Source: an uncultured Rhizobiaceae group bacterium
Lineage (GTDB): Bacteria; Pseudomonadota; Alphaproteobacteria; Rhizobiales; Rhizobiaceae
Assembly: GCA_938010435.1 (NCBI GenBank)
Contig: CALLUS010000015.1
Span: forward strand, 1 to 64,000
Length of the DNA: 64,000 nucleotides
Direction of reading: 5' to 3'
In this document: positions 8,586 through 18,026 of the stretch, piece by piece
How the letters are laid out: every line of letters begins with the position of its first letter
Numbering within the stretch: the first letter of the stretch is position 1
The notes under the pieces: model-generated
The model's input: only the letters and a program-made list of their open reading frames with translations
What the model was told of the DNA's origin: nothing
Database searches by the model: none
Program-made: the position numbers and the translations under genes

Positions 8586-9020
8586 TTATGTAACACCGAG
8601 TTTTGCCAACAGATCCGTGGGAAAGCGACGTGGTTTGCCCTCAGGATTCATTAAAACCACAGTGACCACAGCTTGTAAGAGAAGTTGTTCGTCGCGCCAG
8701 ATCCGTTGGTGAAACGTTAGCCGTAAGCCCTTTAGAATACCGCGCTCTGTTTCCACTTTTAGAACGTCATCTATTTTTGCAGCAGCCTTGAAATCAATTT
8801 CCATGCGATGAACGGCAAAAGCCAAGCTTTCACCATAAGCGCTATGCGACATTTCAGAATGATGAACACCCAGCATACGCACATAATCCGAGCGTCCATG
8901 CTCCATAAAATCAAGATAGCGGGAATGATAAACGACACCGGAAAAATCCGTATGTTCAAAATACACCCGCTCAGTGCGCGTGTGTGAGTTTTCGTGCAGC
9001 GTTCCGGTATCGGCGGTCAT
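8586..9020 (-). CDS. ybgC: Acyl-CoA thioesterase YbgC (tol-pal associated)
   Basis: Single hot-dog-fold thioesterase of 144 residues, normally the first gene of tol-pal operons. The family signature is clear: RVYFEHTDFSGVVYHSRYL (Asp in HTD is the catalytic residue), then FMEHGRSDYVRMLG. It hydrolyses acyl-CoA or acyl-ACP; its link to the Tol complex is not settled. The ATG at 9020 directly abuts the metallophosphoesterase stop codon, so it probably belongs to the transcript coming from ruvCAB. Confidence 0.92.
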   Translation of the reverse strand: MTADTGTLHENSHTRTERVYFEHTDFSGVVYHSRYLDFMEHGRSDYVRMLGVHHSEMSHSAYGESLAFAVHRMEIDFKAAAKIDDVLKVETERGILKGLRLTFHQRIWRDEQLLLQAVVTVVLMNPEGKPRRFPTDLLAKLGVT

Positions 9021-9938
9021 TTAGGCTTCCTCGCTTCCACCCAGCTCCAGCAGAACAATCTCTGGCGGAACACCAAAGCGCACTGGTGCAATAGAACAAC
9101 CCAAACCGCCCGAAACCAATAAGTGACGGTTGTCTTCAATGATGTGCCCATAGGCATATTTGTTTTTGAAACGCGAGGGAACGACTGGAGAATATCCGAA
9201 TAAGCGAACTTGGCCTCCATGTGTGTGGCCTGATATCGTGAGAGAAACCCGATCAGACACTTTTGGAAATATATCTGGTTCATGGGCCATCAATAGAACA
9301 GGTGCATCATCGGTGATTTTCGCCATTGTCGCAGGTAGATCATCCATGCCCTTCCAACGCTTACGACCGTATTTCTTACGGGGCAGTAATGCGATTTGAT
9401 CGCCCAAACCAGCTAGCCAAAATGATTTTCCGTCTTTGGTGAGTTGAACAACATTATTTTCCATAACCGGAACACCTGCAGCTTCAAGCGCTTTGTGCCC
9501 GAAGGTGGGACCATGTCCAAGTCTTTGAGCAGTCTTATCCTCCCACCAATCGTGGTTGCCCAAAACAGCGTATCGCCCAAGAGGCGCCTTCAACTTTGCC
9601 AATGCGGGTGCCCAATCTTTCGAATGCACATAATTGGTCACAAGGTTCATGCCCGCACTGTAATCTCCAAGCATAAGAATGAGATCGGGTTTGAGATCAT
9701 TTGTGCGTTCAACAATTTCTTTGATACGCTTAATGCTCATCCAAGGGTCGCAGGCGTGTAAATCTGCTAGAACAGCGATACGCAATCTCAAACCGGGCGT
9801 CCAATTCGATGGGGTGAATGCGTAGTGTGTAAGCGAAAGACGATAGAGGGGCTCTATTGCAAATGCATAGGCGCCCATTGCTGTGGTCGCAATAAAGCCT
9901 CCACCTATTAACTTCAGGAAGCTGCGACGCGTTATCAT
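9021..9938 (-). CDS. Exported metallophosphoesterase, YkuE/YaeI type
   Basis: Calcineurin-like phosphoesterase of 305 residues. The N-terminus [12 protein letters not shown] with a following hydrophobic stretch looks like a twin-arginine export signal or membrane anchor. The metal-binding motifs are in order: DLHAC (about 56-60), GDYS, GNHDWW, and SGHTHGGQ near residue 240. Members act on cell-surface phospho-substrates such as UDP-diacylglucosamine in E. coli YaeI. Its start overlaps the ruvB stop by 4 bases (ATGA type), so it is cotranslated with ruvB. The substrate here is not known. Confidence 0.85.
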   Translation of the reverse strand: MITRRSFLKLIGGGFIATTAMGAYAFAIEPLYRLSLTHYAFTPSNWTPGLRLRIAVLADLHACDPWMSIKRIKEIVERTNDLKPDLILMLGDYSAGMNLVTNYVHSKDWAPALAKLKAPLGRYAVLGNHDWWEDKTAQRLGHGPTFGHKALEAAGVPVMENNVVQLTKDGKSFWLAGLGDQIALLPRKKYGRKRWKGMDDLPATMAKITDDAPVLLMAHEPDIFPKVSDRVSLTISGHTHGGQVRLFGYSPVVPSRFKNKYAYGHIIEDNRHLLVSGGLGCSIAPVRFGVPPEIVLLELGGSEEA

Positions 9939-10975
9939 TCTTGGCTGTCCTCAAACAATCCTGCCTGACGGGTTTCGAGACCACCGGGCACAGCGAGGCC
10001 CATATGTTCGAAGGCGCGGGGAGTGAGGATCCGGCCTCTTGGGGTTCTTTGCAGGAAACCCTGTTGGATGAGATAGGGTTCGATGATGTCTTCAATCGCA
10101 TCGCGAGGTTCTGACAACGATGCTGCAATGGTTTCAATTCCCACGGGCCCACCGCCAAAACTTTCGCCGATTACATTGAGATAGCGACGGTCGAGTTCAT
10201 CAAGGCCGATCTTATCGACCTCTAATTGGCTGAGCGCCTTATCTGCGATATCGCGGGTGATGCGATCACTGCCAGCGACAATTGCAAAATCACGAACACG
10301 GCGCAGAAGGCGACCTGCAATGCGCGGGGTGCCGCGAGCACGGCGGGCAATTTCCAGAGAACCATCAGGTTCAATGCCTATATTCATAATGCGCGCGCCA
10401 CGGGTGACGATCAATTCAAGTTCCGGCACTGTGTAGAATTGTAAGCGAACCGGAATACCAAAGCGATCTCGCAATGGTGTTGTAAGCAGTCCGAGACGTG
10501 TGGTTGCCGCCACAAGCGTAAATTTCGCCAGATCGATTTTTACAGACCGTGCGGCAGGGCCTTCGCCAATAATCAAATCCAGCTGGAAATCTTCCATGGC
10601 CGGATAGAGAATTTCTTCAACGGCCGGATTGAGTCGGTGGATTTCATCGATGAAGAGAACATCGCGGTCTTCAAGATTGGTCAGCAGAGCTGCTAGATCG
10701 CCAGCTTTGGCAATGACAGGACCAGAGGTGGAACGGAAATTGACGCCAAGTTCTTTCGACATAATTTGCGCTAGTGTGGTTTTACCGAGACCGGGAGGGC
10801 CGACAAACAGAACATGATCGAGAGCTTCGTTTCGCTGTTTGGCTGCTTCAATGAACACAGACAAATTGGCGCGTGCTTGTTCCTGACCCGTGAAGTCGGC
10901 CAAACGTTCAGGACGAATGGAAGTGTCATGATCCTCACCCTTGCGTTCACCATCGATGATGCGGTCGTCGTTCAA
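9935..10975 (-). CDS. ruvB: Holliday junction branch migration helicase RuvB
   Basis: AAA+ motor that drives branch migration of Holliday junctions together with RuvA. Walker [10 protein letters not shown] is at residues 59-67, Walker B with LFIDEIH at 107-113, sensor motif AATTRLG follows, then the arginine-finger region [10 protein letters not shown], and the C-terminal winged helix with RTPRGR. 346 residues, full length. Its start overlaps the ruvA stop by 4 bases. Confidence 0.97.
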   Translation of the reverse strand: MNDDRIIDGERKGEDHDTSIRPERLADFTGQEQARANLSVFIEAAKQRNEALDHVLFVGPPGLGKTTLAQIMSKELGVNFRSTSGPVIAKAGDLAALLTNLEDRDVLFIDEIHRLNPAVEEILYPAMEDFQLDLIIGEGPAARSVKIDLAKFTLVAATTRLGLLTTPLRDRFGIPVRLQFYTVPELELIVTRGARIMNIGIEPDGSLEIARRARGTPRIAGRLLRRVRDFAIVAGSDRITRDIADKALSQLEVDKIGLDELDRRYLNVIGESFGGGPVGIETIAASLSEPRDAIEDIIEPYLIQQGFLQRTPRGRILTPRAFEHMGLAVPGGLETRQAGLFEDSQE

Positions 10976-11589
10976 CTGCTCAACTCCCGCAGTCCAAGCC
11001 TAATGAGCGTTGCGCTTGGGGCGTCTTCTCCTGCGGATTCTAGCACTGTGGCGATGGCGGCGCTGGCTTGTTGGCTGGAATAGCCCAAGTTGGTAAGCGC
11101 GCTGACCGCATCTTGAACATCGTTTGAGGCCGCACCTGCACCGAGTTCTTGTTGCAAGCCGAACGTGCCGGAAGCGTCGCCGGAAAGAGCAGGGGCTTTG
11201 TCTTTTAATTCAGCGACTATGCGTTGGGCAACCTTTGGGCCTACGCCCGGTGCACGGGAGACGGTTGCTTTGTCTTGCAAAGCGATGGCGGAGGCTATCT
11301 CACCGGGCGAAAGCGTGCCCAAAATGGCAAGCGCCACTTTCGCGCCCACGCCTTGCACGTTTTGCAACAGGCGGAACCATTCGCGCTCCAAATCTGCGGT
11401 GAAACCGAAGAGTTTAATTTCTGTCTCGCGTACATGGGTTTCAATGGCGAGGCTTGTGGCTTCACCAAGGGAGGGCAGGGCGTCCATTGTGCGGGTGGAG
11501 CAATGAACCTGATAGCCAACGCCGTGCACATCGATGATGACCCAGTCATCACCCACAGAATCAACAACGCCTTTGAGTTTTCCAATCAT
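10972..11589 (-). CDS. ruvA: Holliday junction DNA-binding protein RuvA
   Basis: Tetrameric protein that binds the four-way junction and loads RuvB. The OB-fold domain begins [11 protein letters not shown]. Helix-hairpin-helix motifs occur near residues 70-130 ([17 protein letters not shown] and [14 protein letters not shown]). A linker leads to the C-terminal RuvB-binding three-helix domain ([20 protein letters not shown]). 205 residues, full length. Second gene of the ruvCAB operon. Confidence 0.97.
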   Translation of the reverse strand: MIGKLKGVVDSVGDDWVIIDVHGVGYQVHCSTRTMDALPSLGEATSLAIETHVRETEIKLFGFTADLEREWFRLLQNVQGVGAKVALAILGTLSPGEIASAIALQDKATVSRAPGVGPKVAQRIVAELKDKAPALSGDASGTFGLQQELGAGAASNDVQDAVSALTNLGYSSQQASAAIATVLESAGEDAPSATLIRLGLRELSS

Positions 11590-11598
11590 GGGATGTGT

Positions 11599-12117
11599 TT
11601 AACCAGCTGCGGCGGCTGCTGCAATGCGTGCATTCGCGCTTCCACGATGATGTGCGTGGCAAATAGCAATTGCCAAGGCGTCCGCCGCATCATCGCTGTC
11701 GTAAGTGGCTTTGGGCAGCAACATACCGACCATGAGTTTGATTTGGGCTTTGTCGCCATGACCCACCCCGATCACGGCTTTTTTTACGGCGTTTGGGGCA
11801 TATTCAGCGACTACCAATCCGGCCCGTGCGGGAACCAACATGGCGATACCGCGCGCTTGGCCGAGTTTCAGAGTCGCGCCTGCATCTTTGTTGACGAATG
11901 TGTTTTCAACGGCAGCTTCATCGGGGCCATGGCTGGTGATCACGTCCACCAACCCGTCGTGAAGCTGCAACAACCGTTCGGCCAGCGCCCATTTGTTATT
12001 GGATTTCACGGTTCCCGCCGCCACAAAGCGCAAGCTGGTGCCTTCGCTTTCCACAACACCCCAACCCATGTTCCGCAAGCCCGGGTCAATTCCCATAATT
12101 CGAATGGTGTTGTTCAT
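11599..12117 (-). CDS. ruvC: Crossover junction endodeoxyribonuclease RuvC
   Basis: RNase H-fold resolvase that cuts Holliday junctions. The first catalytic Asp is in [14 protein letters not shown] (residue 11); the acidic residue of AAVENTFVN and the DD of [16 protein letters not shown] complete the site. 172 residues, normal. Nine bases precede ruvA. The stretch upstream (12118-12254) contains no gene and presumably holds the ruvCAB promoter. Confidence 0.96.
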   Translation of the reverse strand: MNNTIRIMGIDPGLRNMGWGVVESEGTSLRFVAAGTVKSNNKWALAERLLQLHDGLVDVITSHGPDEAAVENTFVNKDAGATLKLGQARGIAMLVPARAGLVVAEYAPNAVKKAVIGVGHGDKAQIKLMVGMLLPKATYDSDDAADALAIAICHAHHRGSANARIAAAAAAG

Positions 12118-12254
12118 AACTCAAAAGACCCGCGACACAGCGAGGAGAGTATGGACAAAACAAGAACATTTGGCAAGGAGTTTGTGCGAACTCGAGTGTT
12201 TGGATGTGTAAACTTGGAAAGCATTTTTGCACTTTAATTTCGCCAATAATGTGA

Positions 12255-13175
12255 TCAGGTTTGAGATGTAGTTGCAGATTCAACATTTTGAACACGAAAT
12301 TCTTCGGTCATTGCCAACAACCAAGTGCGGAATTTGTTGACTGCTGAATTCCGCAATGTTTGATTTTTATACACCAGCTTATAGGCGCCATAATCGAGCT
12401 CAATATTTGAAAATCTAGCGAGGCGTCCTGCTTGAAAATCGTTGCCGATGAGATCTAGAGATAAAAGTGCGAGGCCTTGTCCAGCAACAGTGGCTTCTAT
12501 TGCAAGTGCAGTTTTCAGGCCTTCTCCAGGAAGTTCTAGTAATTTCTTTGGCAACCCAGCTTTATGGAACCAGTCTTCCCACAAGTGACCATGGAACTCA
12601 GCTAAGAGTGGAATTGATAGGATTGTTTCTGGATTGTCCAAGTCAATATCATCGGTCAGTAGAGATGGAGCTCCCACAGGGAATATGGGCGCTTGGCTTA
12701 CAATGTCAGCTTCCAAACCAATGATGGGTGAACTGCTAAAGCGAATGGCCAGATCAAATTCCCCTGCATGAAGATCGACAACTTCCCACGATGGATCAAT
12801 TCTCAATTCGATTTCGGGGTGCAGCTTCTTAAATTTTCCAAATGCGGGCATGAGACATTTTATTGCAAATGTTGGCTCACAACTCAGGCGAACAACTTCT
12901 CTTTGTTTGGGAGCAAGTTGTTCTGTTGCTTCAGAGATTAAATCAAGCGCAGTTGTGATGTCTCGCAGGTAAGCTGCGCCGGCTTTTGTAAGCGCAACTC
13001 CTCTTGGCTGTTTGGCCAATAGCTGTACGCCTATTCGAGCCTCTAACCCACGCACGTGGCGGCTTATGGAAGAATGGCTGACGTTCAGTTCGTCGCCAGC
13101 TTTACTAAAGCTGGAATGTCGAGCGGCTGCTTCGAAAGCGCGAACAGCATTCAGAGGTGGGAGGTTTCGTAGCAT
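12255..13175 (-). CDS. LysR-family transcriptional regulator, GcvA/AmpR-like
   Basis: 306 residues. The N-terminal winged helix begins LPPLNAVRAFEAAARHSSF and contains VSHSSISRHVRGLEARIG, the recognition part, as in GcvA/AmpR-type regulators. The rest is a periplasmic-binding-like effector domain; the ligand is unknown. Divergently transcribed from a DUF1127 gene, an arrangement often seen in alphaproteobacteria, so that gene is the likely target. An inverted repeat at 13183-13199 lies right in front of its start codon. Confidence 0.9.
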   Translation of the reverse strand: MLRNLPPLNAVRAFEAAARHSSFSKAGDELNVSHSSISRHVRGLEARIGVQLLAKQPRGVALTKAGAAYLRDITTALDLISEATEQLAPKQREVVRLSCEPTFAIKCLMPAFGKFKKLHPEIELRIDPSWEVVDLHAGEFDLAIRFSSSPIIGLEADIVSQAPIFPVGAPSLLTDDIDLDNPETILSIPLLAEFHGHLWEDWFHKAGLPKKLLELPGEGLKTALAIEATVAGQGLALLSLDLIGNDFQAGRLARFSNIELDYGAYKLVYKNQTLRNSAVNKFRTWLLAMTEEFRVQNVESATTSQT

Positions 13176-13182
13176 GGTTATG

Positions 13183-13199
13183 TGTGCGTTTTTTGCACA
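13183..13199. promoter_or_regulatory. Inverted repeat, candidate LysR operator
   Basis: TGTGC-N7-GCACA fits the T-N11-A dyad expected for LysR-type sites. It starts 8 bp upstream of the lysR start codon, in the region shared with the divergent small gene. Confidence 0.45.
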
Positions 13200-13285
13200 G
13201 GTATTGTCAACTAATCACATTTGAACTGATGACCAGAAGCGCAGATGTTTTGGGTAACTTGCACATAGCTACAGGCACAAAGATT

Positions 13286-13543
13286 ATGACTTCGCAGATA
13301 GAAGGTTCAGATGGTCGCTGTAAGGCTAAACAACGCGATTTAGATCAAATTGTATCTGGTGGTTTGCTTAATACTATCAGGCAACACTTTCAGAATTGGT
13401 GCAAGGATGCCCACTCATCGATGCAATGGAAAAGAGATCTCCGCAATATGAGCTCACATTTGCAAAGGGACATTGGAGTTCACGACTATCACCATGCAGA
13501 AAACCAAAACAGGGCTTCAGAAGTAAGACATCTGATGTTGTGA
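13286..13543 (+). CDS. DUF1127-family small protein
   Basis: An 85-residue basic protein. Its C-terminal half has the DUF1127 (YjiS-like) pattern of a charged helix followed by a conserved turn: RDLRNMSSHLQRDIGVHDY. Proteins of this family are short, often about 50-100 residues, and in Agrobacterium and relatives have been linked to RNA turnover and phosphate/stress physiology; the role here is unknown. The start at 13286 is tentative, as the frame is open further upstream (ATG at 13229) and no strong ribosome binding site is present. Divergent LysR regulator is its likely controller. Confidence 0.6.
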   Translation: MTSQIEGSDGRCKAKQRDLDQIVSGGLLNTIRQHFQNWCKDAHSSMQWKRDLRNMSSHLQRDIGVHDYHHAENQNRASEVRHLML

Positions 13544-13566
13544 TTTCATATTTAAATGTGAAATCA
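13541..13566. repeat. 26-bp near-perfect palindrome at the end of the DUF1127 gene
   Basis: TGATTTCA and TGAAATCA flank a palindromic AT-rich core (ATTTAAAT), with one mismatched pair overall. It overlaps the stop codon of the DUF1127 gene. No T run follows, so it is not a standard terminator; it may be an operator or a transcript-stabilising hairpin. Confidence 0.5.
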
Positions 13567-13741
13567 GTTTCACCAACTCGTTCTGATTTTTGATATCTGA
13601 AACTTGAATAATTAGAAGTAGGGCTTGAAAACGGCTCTTTGGTTGGAACTTAGGGATGACATTAGGCGGAGCTAGAGGAGAATCGTTTATCTGTAGTCTC
13701 TCTGTCATTAAAGAGGAGATGCGTGAGCGTAGCGAATGCAC

Positions 13742-13827
13742 ACAGAGGGGTTATTAATTTGTTGGTGCGCCTCGTGCGCTACCCCTCTCTGTCTGTTTCA
13801 CAGACATCTCTCCCGCAAGAGGAGAGA
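13742..13827. repeat. Rhizobial-type palindromic intergenic element
   Basis: Chain of inverted repeats in the 300-bp gap between the DUF1127 gene and yebC: ACAGAGGGGT (13742-13751) with ACCCCTCTCTGT (13781-13792), TGTCTG-N5-CAGACA (13790-13806), and TCTCTCC-N7-GGAGAGA (13807-13827). The wording resembles the RIME/Bru-RS class of short mosaic repeats found in Rhizobium and Brucella intergenic regions; that comparison is from memory. A related segment may begin near 13700 (CTCTCTGTC with AGAGGAG). The rest of the gap shows no gene. Confidence 0.6.
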
Positions 13828-13845
13828 ATCAACTTTGGTTTTCAC

Positions 13846-14604
13846 TCACCCTGCCAATTTCGCCATCACTTCATCATCAATGTCGAAATTCGAATAGACC
13901 TTCTGAACATCGTCATCGTCTTCCAGTGCATCAATAAGTTTCATCAAAGTTCCGGCTTTGTCTTCGTCTACGGGAACTGTATTTTGCGGTTTCCATGATG
14001 GGTTTGCGCTTTCGGCTTCGCCGAGTGCAGTTTCCAAATTTGCTGCGACTTCGTTAAGGTCTTCGAAACCGCAAATGATGATGTGACTGCCGTCTTCGTC
14101 CGACATGTCGGAGGTCACGTCTTCGGCACCTGCTTCAATGGCGGCTTCCATGACTGTGTCTTCATCGCCTGCGCCAACCGGATATTTAATTTCGCCCACG
14201 CGGTCGAACATGAAACCAACTGAACCGGTTTCGCCCATTTGGCCGCCGTTTTTGGTGAAAGCTGCGCGGATGTTACTGGCTGATCTGTTCTTGTTGTCTG
14301 TTAATGCTTCTACGATCACGGCAACACCGCCCGGGCCATAGCCTTCGTAGCGGATCTCAAAATAATCTTCACCGTCGCCCGCTTGGCCTTTGTTAACAGC
14401 GCGCTGGATGTTGTCTTTCGGCATGGAAAGCCCACGGGCATTGGCCATAGCCAAACGCAGACGTGGGTTGCCGTCAGGGTCCGGGCCGCCGAGCTTTGAT
14501 GCTACGGAAATTTCTTTTGACAATTTCGCAAACTGCTTGGATCGCAATTTGTCCTGGCGTCCTTTGCGATGCTGTATGTTTGCGAATTTAGAATGGCCTG
14601 CCAT
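13846..14604 (-). CDS. yebC: YebC/PmpR (TACO1) family protein
   Basis: 252 residues starting at [18 protein letters not shown], the family's invariant N-terminus; the frame is open further upstream but that sequence is not conserved. Middle motifs [14 protein letters not shown] and MPKDNIQRA, and the later [20 protein letters not shown] are all characteristic. Family members bind DNA as regulators (PmpR) or assist translation of difficult stretches such as polyproline (YebC). Which applies here is not known. Usually a neighbour of ruvC in bacteria; here it lies about 1.7 kb away on the same strand. Confidence 0.93.
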   Translation of the reverse strand: MAGHSKFANIQHRKGRQDKLRSKQFAKLSKEISVASKLGGPDPDGNPRLRLAMANARGLSMPKDNIQRAVNKGQAGDGEDYFEIRYEGYGPGGVAVIVEALTDNKNRSASNIRAAFTKNGGQMGETGSVGFMFDRVGEIKYPVGAGDEDTVMEAAIEAGAEDVTSDMSDEDGSHIIICGFEDLNEVAANLETALGEAESANPSWKPQNTVPVDEDKAGTLMKLIDALEDDDDVQKVYSNFDIDDEVMAKLAG

Positions 14605-14747
14605 GGGAAACGCCCGTATGCTTTGATCAATTGGCGGCTTTATAGAAACTTGCCCGTCTTGCGGCAAGGCATAGGGGCGATTCAATTGGTGGTTTATTGT
14701 TTGGTCAGGCGCTTTTCAAAACCCGCGCGCGCAGCTACTTAATGTAT

Positions 14748-15269
14748 ATGAAACGTCTTTATCTTCTTCGTCATGCTAAATCGTCTTGGGCTCAACCGGG
14801 TTTGGGCGATATTGACCGCACGTTGAACGACCGTGGTAACGAACAATGTCGCACGCTTTCCAAGTGGTGGAGCGACAATGGAAGTCAAATTGATGGTGCC
14901 GTAGTCTCGTCTGCTCAACGCACACGGGAAACGTTTTACGGTTTGGAAGCAGCCTTGAATTTTCAAAGCGCCCAGTTTTTCGATGAACTTTATCTCGGCT
15001 CTATGGAAGATTATTTGGGTGCTCTGTGGGCGCAAACGGGCGAAACCATTTTAATGATTGGGCACAACCCTACTTGTGATGAGTTGGCGCGTTATCTGGC
15101 TGCGCCTTCTAGCCCAGCGGCAGACAAACTTATGGCTCATCATTTTGGAACAGCTTCGCTAGCAGTGTTTGAATGTGATATTGAAAACTGGTCTGTGCTT
15201 GGCCGTTCTCAGGCGCGGTTGATGGATTTTGTGAAGCCCAAAGAACTCGAAAAAAATAACGTTACGTAA
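14748..15269 (+). CDS. sixA: SixA-type phosphohistidine phosphatase
   Basis: Histidine phosphatase superfamily member of 173 residues. The catalytic LLRHAKSSW is at residues 6-14 (phospho-accepting His in RHA), and the second catalytic His is in MIGHNPTCDEL. LTDRG-like NDRGNEQC is also typical. SixA in E. coli removes phosphate from HPt or PTS proteins. ATG codons at 14742 and 14748 are both possible; the shorter matches the family. Located just before the ycjX-like gene, possibly cotranscribed. Confidence 0.85.
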   Translation: MKRLYLLRHAKSSWAQPGLGDIDRTLNDRGNEQCRTLSKWWSDNGSQIDGAVVSSAQRTRETFYGLEAALNFQSAQFFDELYLGSMEDYLGALWAQTGETILMIGHNPTCDELARYLAAPSSPAADKLMAHHFGTASLAVFECDIENWSVLGRSQARLMDFVKPKELEKNNVT

Positions 15270-15335
15270 GATAATTTGCGATTTAGCTATGACGTTCTTA
15301 TATACAGCAGGTTGCGTTTTCCCTCGGGGGCTGGT

Positions 15336-16790
15336 TTGCCGAAAATAACATCTGTTTCTGATGATGCGCTGATTGCCTTTGACAATTTGTCCGATGCGGC
15401 TTCTGGCTTGTTTGAACCCACATTGCGGTTTGGTGTGACGGGTCTTTCGCGGGCCGGCAAAACCGTCTTCATCACGTCTTTGGTACATAACCTGATGCAT
15501 GGCGGGCGATTGCCGCTGTTCTCGGCCTATTCAGGAGGTCGGTTGGAACATGCCAAATTGCAACCGCAACCTGATGATACAATTCCGCGTTTTCGTTATG
15601 AAGACCATCTGAAAAGCTTGTTGGATGATGGCGTGTGGCCACAATCCACCAGCGCGATTTCCGAGTTGCGTTTGAAGTTAAATTTTGAATCAGCAAGTAT
15701 GCTGAACCGCACATTTGGTCGTGGATCACTGACCCTCGATATCGTGGATTATCCTGGTGAATGGCTGTTGGATTTGCCATTGTTGGCGAAGGGTTTTGCC
15801 CAGTGGTCGCGCGAAGCATTTGCATTATCGCGACTGCCCAACCGCACGGAATTGTCTGCCGATTGGCACAAGTTGGGTGAGACGATTGATCCTGAGGCTG
15901 ATGCTGATGAAATGGTGGCGCGTGATCTGGCACAATTATTCACAGATTATCTGCGTCAATGCCGCGATGATAAGTCCGCACTTTCCACATTGCCACCGGG
16001 CCGTTTTTTAATGCCGGGCGATATGGAAGGTTCCCCAGCGCTGACCTTTGCCCCGATGATTTTGGAAGATGATGTAAAGCCGAGTGCAAAAAGCCTCTAC
16101 GCAATGATGGAACATCGATATGAGGCCTATAAAAAGCTCGTGGTGAAACCGTTTTTTCGCGACCATTTTGCTCGTATCGACAGGCAGATAGTGTTGGTGG
16201 ATGCATTGCAAGCACTTAATGCTGGCGGCGGTGCGCTCGCTGATTTGGAAACTGCGCTGAGCGAAATTTTATCCTGTTTCAACCATGGCAAACGCTCTTG
16301 GCTAACATCTTTGTTTAGTACCCGCACGGATAAAATTTTGTTTGCGGCTACAAAGGCTGACCATTTGCATCACGAAAACCACGACCGGCTGGAAGCCATA
16401 TTGGAACGGCTGGTGGAAAAGGCTCTGCAAAGAGCGCAGTTTTCCGGTGCCAAAACCGATGTGGTGGCTATGGCGGCTGTGCGTGCCACCAAAGAAGCGG
16501 AAGTAAACGATGGTGGTGAGAAACTGCCTGTGATTGTCGGGACGCCATTGGCTGGAGAGATTTTGGGCAAAGAGACCTTTGACGGGAATACGAGTACAGC
16601 TCTTTTCCCCGGTGATTTGCCAGAAGATCCAACTCAAGCGTTGGGGGATGATACCCAATCTGGTGATCTCAACTTCTTGCGCTTTAAACCACCCGCACTT
16701 CAAAAGACGGCTGAGGGCATGACGCTTTCGTTGCCGCATATCCGGTTGGATCGTGGCTTAGAGTTTTTGCTGGGGGATTATTTGGTATGA
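15336..16790 (+). CDS. YcjX-like P-loop ATPase/GTPase
   Basis: About 484 residues. After DEALIAFDNL-like sequence comes the P-loop GLSRAGKTVFITSLVHNL, followed by DYPGEWLLDLPLL and, near the end, NKAD-like ATKADHLHH. Proteins of this kind (DUF463, YcjX) are stress-linked nucleotide-binding proteins of unknown mechanism. The start is uncertain: the frame runs from TTG at 15276, but a TTG at 15336 has a G-rich binding site 5 bases upstream and matches the usual length. The stop overlaps the next gene by 4 bases, so the two are translated together. Confidence 0.85.
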   Translation: MPKITSVSDDALIAFDNLSDAASGLFEPTLRFGVTGLSRAGKTVFITSLVHNLMHGGRLPLFSAYSGGRLEHAKLQPQPDDTIPRFRYEDHLKSLLDDGVWPQSTSAISELRLKLNFESASMLNRTFGRGSLTLDIVDYPGEWLLDLPLLAKGFAQWSREAFALSRLPNRTELSADWHKLGETIDPEADADEMVARDLAQLFTDYLRQCRDDKSALSTLPPGRFLMPGDMEGSPALTFAPMILEDDVKPSAKSLYAMMEHRYEAYKKLVVKPFFRDHFARIDRQIVLVDALQALNAGGGALADLETALSEILSCFNHGKRSWLTSLFSTRTDKILFAATKADHLHHENHDRLEAILERLVEKALQRAQFSGAKTDVVAMAAVRATKEAEVNDGGEKLPVIVGTPLAGEILGKETFDGNTSTALFPGDLPEDPTQALGDDTQSGDLNFLRFKPPALQKTAEGMTLSLPHIRLDRGLEFLLGDYLV

Positions 16791-17914
16791 GTGACACCCC
16801 GCGTCGTGCGCCCCGTTCGTTTGCGATTGATTCTGCGTCTGAGAAGAAACTGGAAAACGTGTCAAAATCGAAAAGTGCTGTATCTGCTAAAGCCTCTTTG
16901 AAAACAGCGAAGCGAAAGCCGAAAACTGTATCGCGTAAAGTGGAGCTTGAAATTCTACCCGATGAAGCCGCGCAACGGGTTGAGGTGAGTTATGAGACTG
17001 TGGTGGAACAATTGACTCCACCGCCGGCGGTCTCCAATTCCCGCCGCAAAAGTTTTCGTTGGTCACGCTTGTTTTGGCTTGCGTTAACAGGGTTGGTCTC
17101 TCTGGCTGTGGGCCTGTGGGTTGATCAACTTATTCGAGACTTGTTTGCACGCACTGATTGGCTCGGGTGGGCTGCGACGGGTTTGGCTGCTTTGTTGGTG
17201 ATTGCGGCCTTCGCACTGGCATTTCGTGAATTTTGGGCTATGCGACGCATGGCGAAAATTGACGAGATGCGAAATCAGGCAACGGAAATTGCACAAAGTG
17301 ATGATGCTAATTCAGCCAAGAAATTGATCGCGGAATTGAAAAGTCTCTACACCAATCGACCCGACACGGCCCGGGGACGTGCCTCGCTAAGTGAACATCA
17401 AGGCGAGATATTAGATGGTCGCGATCTGATCCATTTGGCAGAGCGAGATCTCATTAAACCGTTGGACCAAAAAGCCCGATCATTGGTGATGGGGTCTGCA
17501 AAACGTGTTTCTATCGTAACGGCTGTCAGTCCACGGGCGCTGGTGGATATCGGGTTTGTTCTGTTTGAAAATATGCGTCTCATTCGCCAATTGGCTGAAC
17601 TTTATGGTGGTAGGCCTGGAACTCTCGGGTTCTGGCGTTTGACGCGTAATGTTGTCGGGCATTTGGCCATCACTGGCTCGATTGCTGTTGGTGATGGATT
17701 GATCCAACAAATGGTCGGCCATGGTTTGGCATCGAAACTGTCGTCGCGTTTGGGTGAGGGGGTGGTCAATGGCTTGTTGACCGTGCGTATCGGGATTGCC
17801 GCGATTGATGTGTGCAGACCGCTTCCATTTTCTGATCAAACACGCCCAACGGTGAGTGATTTTATGAGCGAACTCACACGCTTTACATCGAAAAGCCCTG
17901 AACAAGACCAATAA
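16787..17914 (+). CDS. YcjF-like inner membrane protein (DUF697/TIGR01620)
   Basis: 375 residues. A basic, disordered N-terminus (about 1-85) is followed by two membrane segments (about 92-115 and 123-147), then a soluble helical domain with VTAVSPRALVDIGFVLFEN and an Ala/Gly-rich C-terminal part typical of DUF697. The ATG overlaps the stop of the ycjX-like gene (ATGA). The YcjX-YcjF pair is conserved across proteobacteria and probably forms a membrane-bound complex; the function is unknown. Confidence 0.85.
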   Translation: MSDTPRRAPRSFAIDSASEKKLENVSKSKSAVSAKASLKTAKRKPKTVSRKVELEILPDEAAQRVEVSYETVVEQLTPPPAVSNSRRKSFRWSRLFWLALTGLVSLAVGLWVDQLIRDLFARTDWLGWAATGLAALLVIAAFALAFREFWAMRRMAKIDEMRNQATEIAQSDDANSAKKLIAELKSLYTNRPDTARGRASLSEHQGEILDGRDLIHLAERDLIKPLDQKARSLVMGSAKRVSIVTAVSPRALVDIGFVLFENMRLIRQLAELYGGRPGTLGFWRLTRNVVGHLAITGSIAVGDGLIQQMVGHGLASKLSSRLGEGVVNGLLTVRIGIAAIDVCRPLPFSDQTRPTVSDFMSELTRFTSKSPEQDQ

Positions 17915-17974
17915 ACATAATTGCAACAATTCGTGAGATGAGATGAAAACACTTTGCGTCCTGTCAGCAATGCG

Positions 17975-17991
17975 TTAACCATTGTGGTTAA
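17975..17991. promoter_or_regulatory. Palindrome of two TTAACCA half-sites
   Basis: TTAACCATTGTGGTTAA is a perfect inverted repeat (7-bp arms, 3-bp centre) ending 35 bp before the secreted-protein gene. One arm extends to TTAACCAT, the CtrA half-site seen also upstream of ctrA and tolQ. Spacing (TTAA-N9-TTAA) differs from the canonical N7, so CtrA control is only a suggestion. Confidence 0.4.
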
Positions 17992-18026
17992 TACTCGATC
18001 CTCAGTTACCATCAGGTGTGTGTGTT

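Noticed and set aside
11224-12237. Plus-strand open frame of 337 codons
   Set aside because: Antisense to ruvA and ruvC, both certain.
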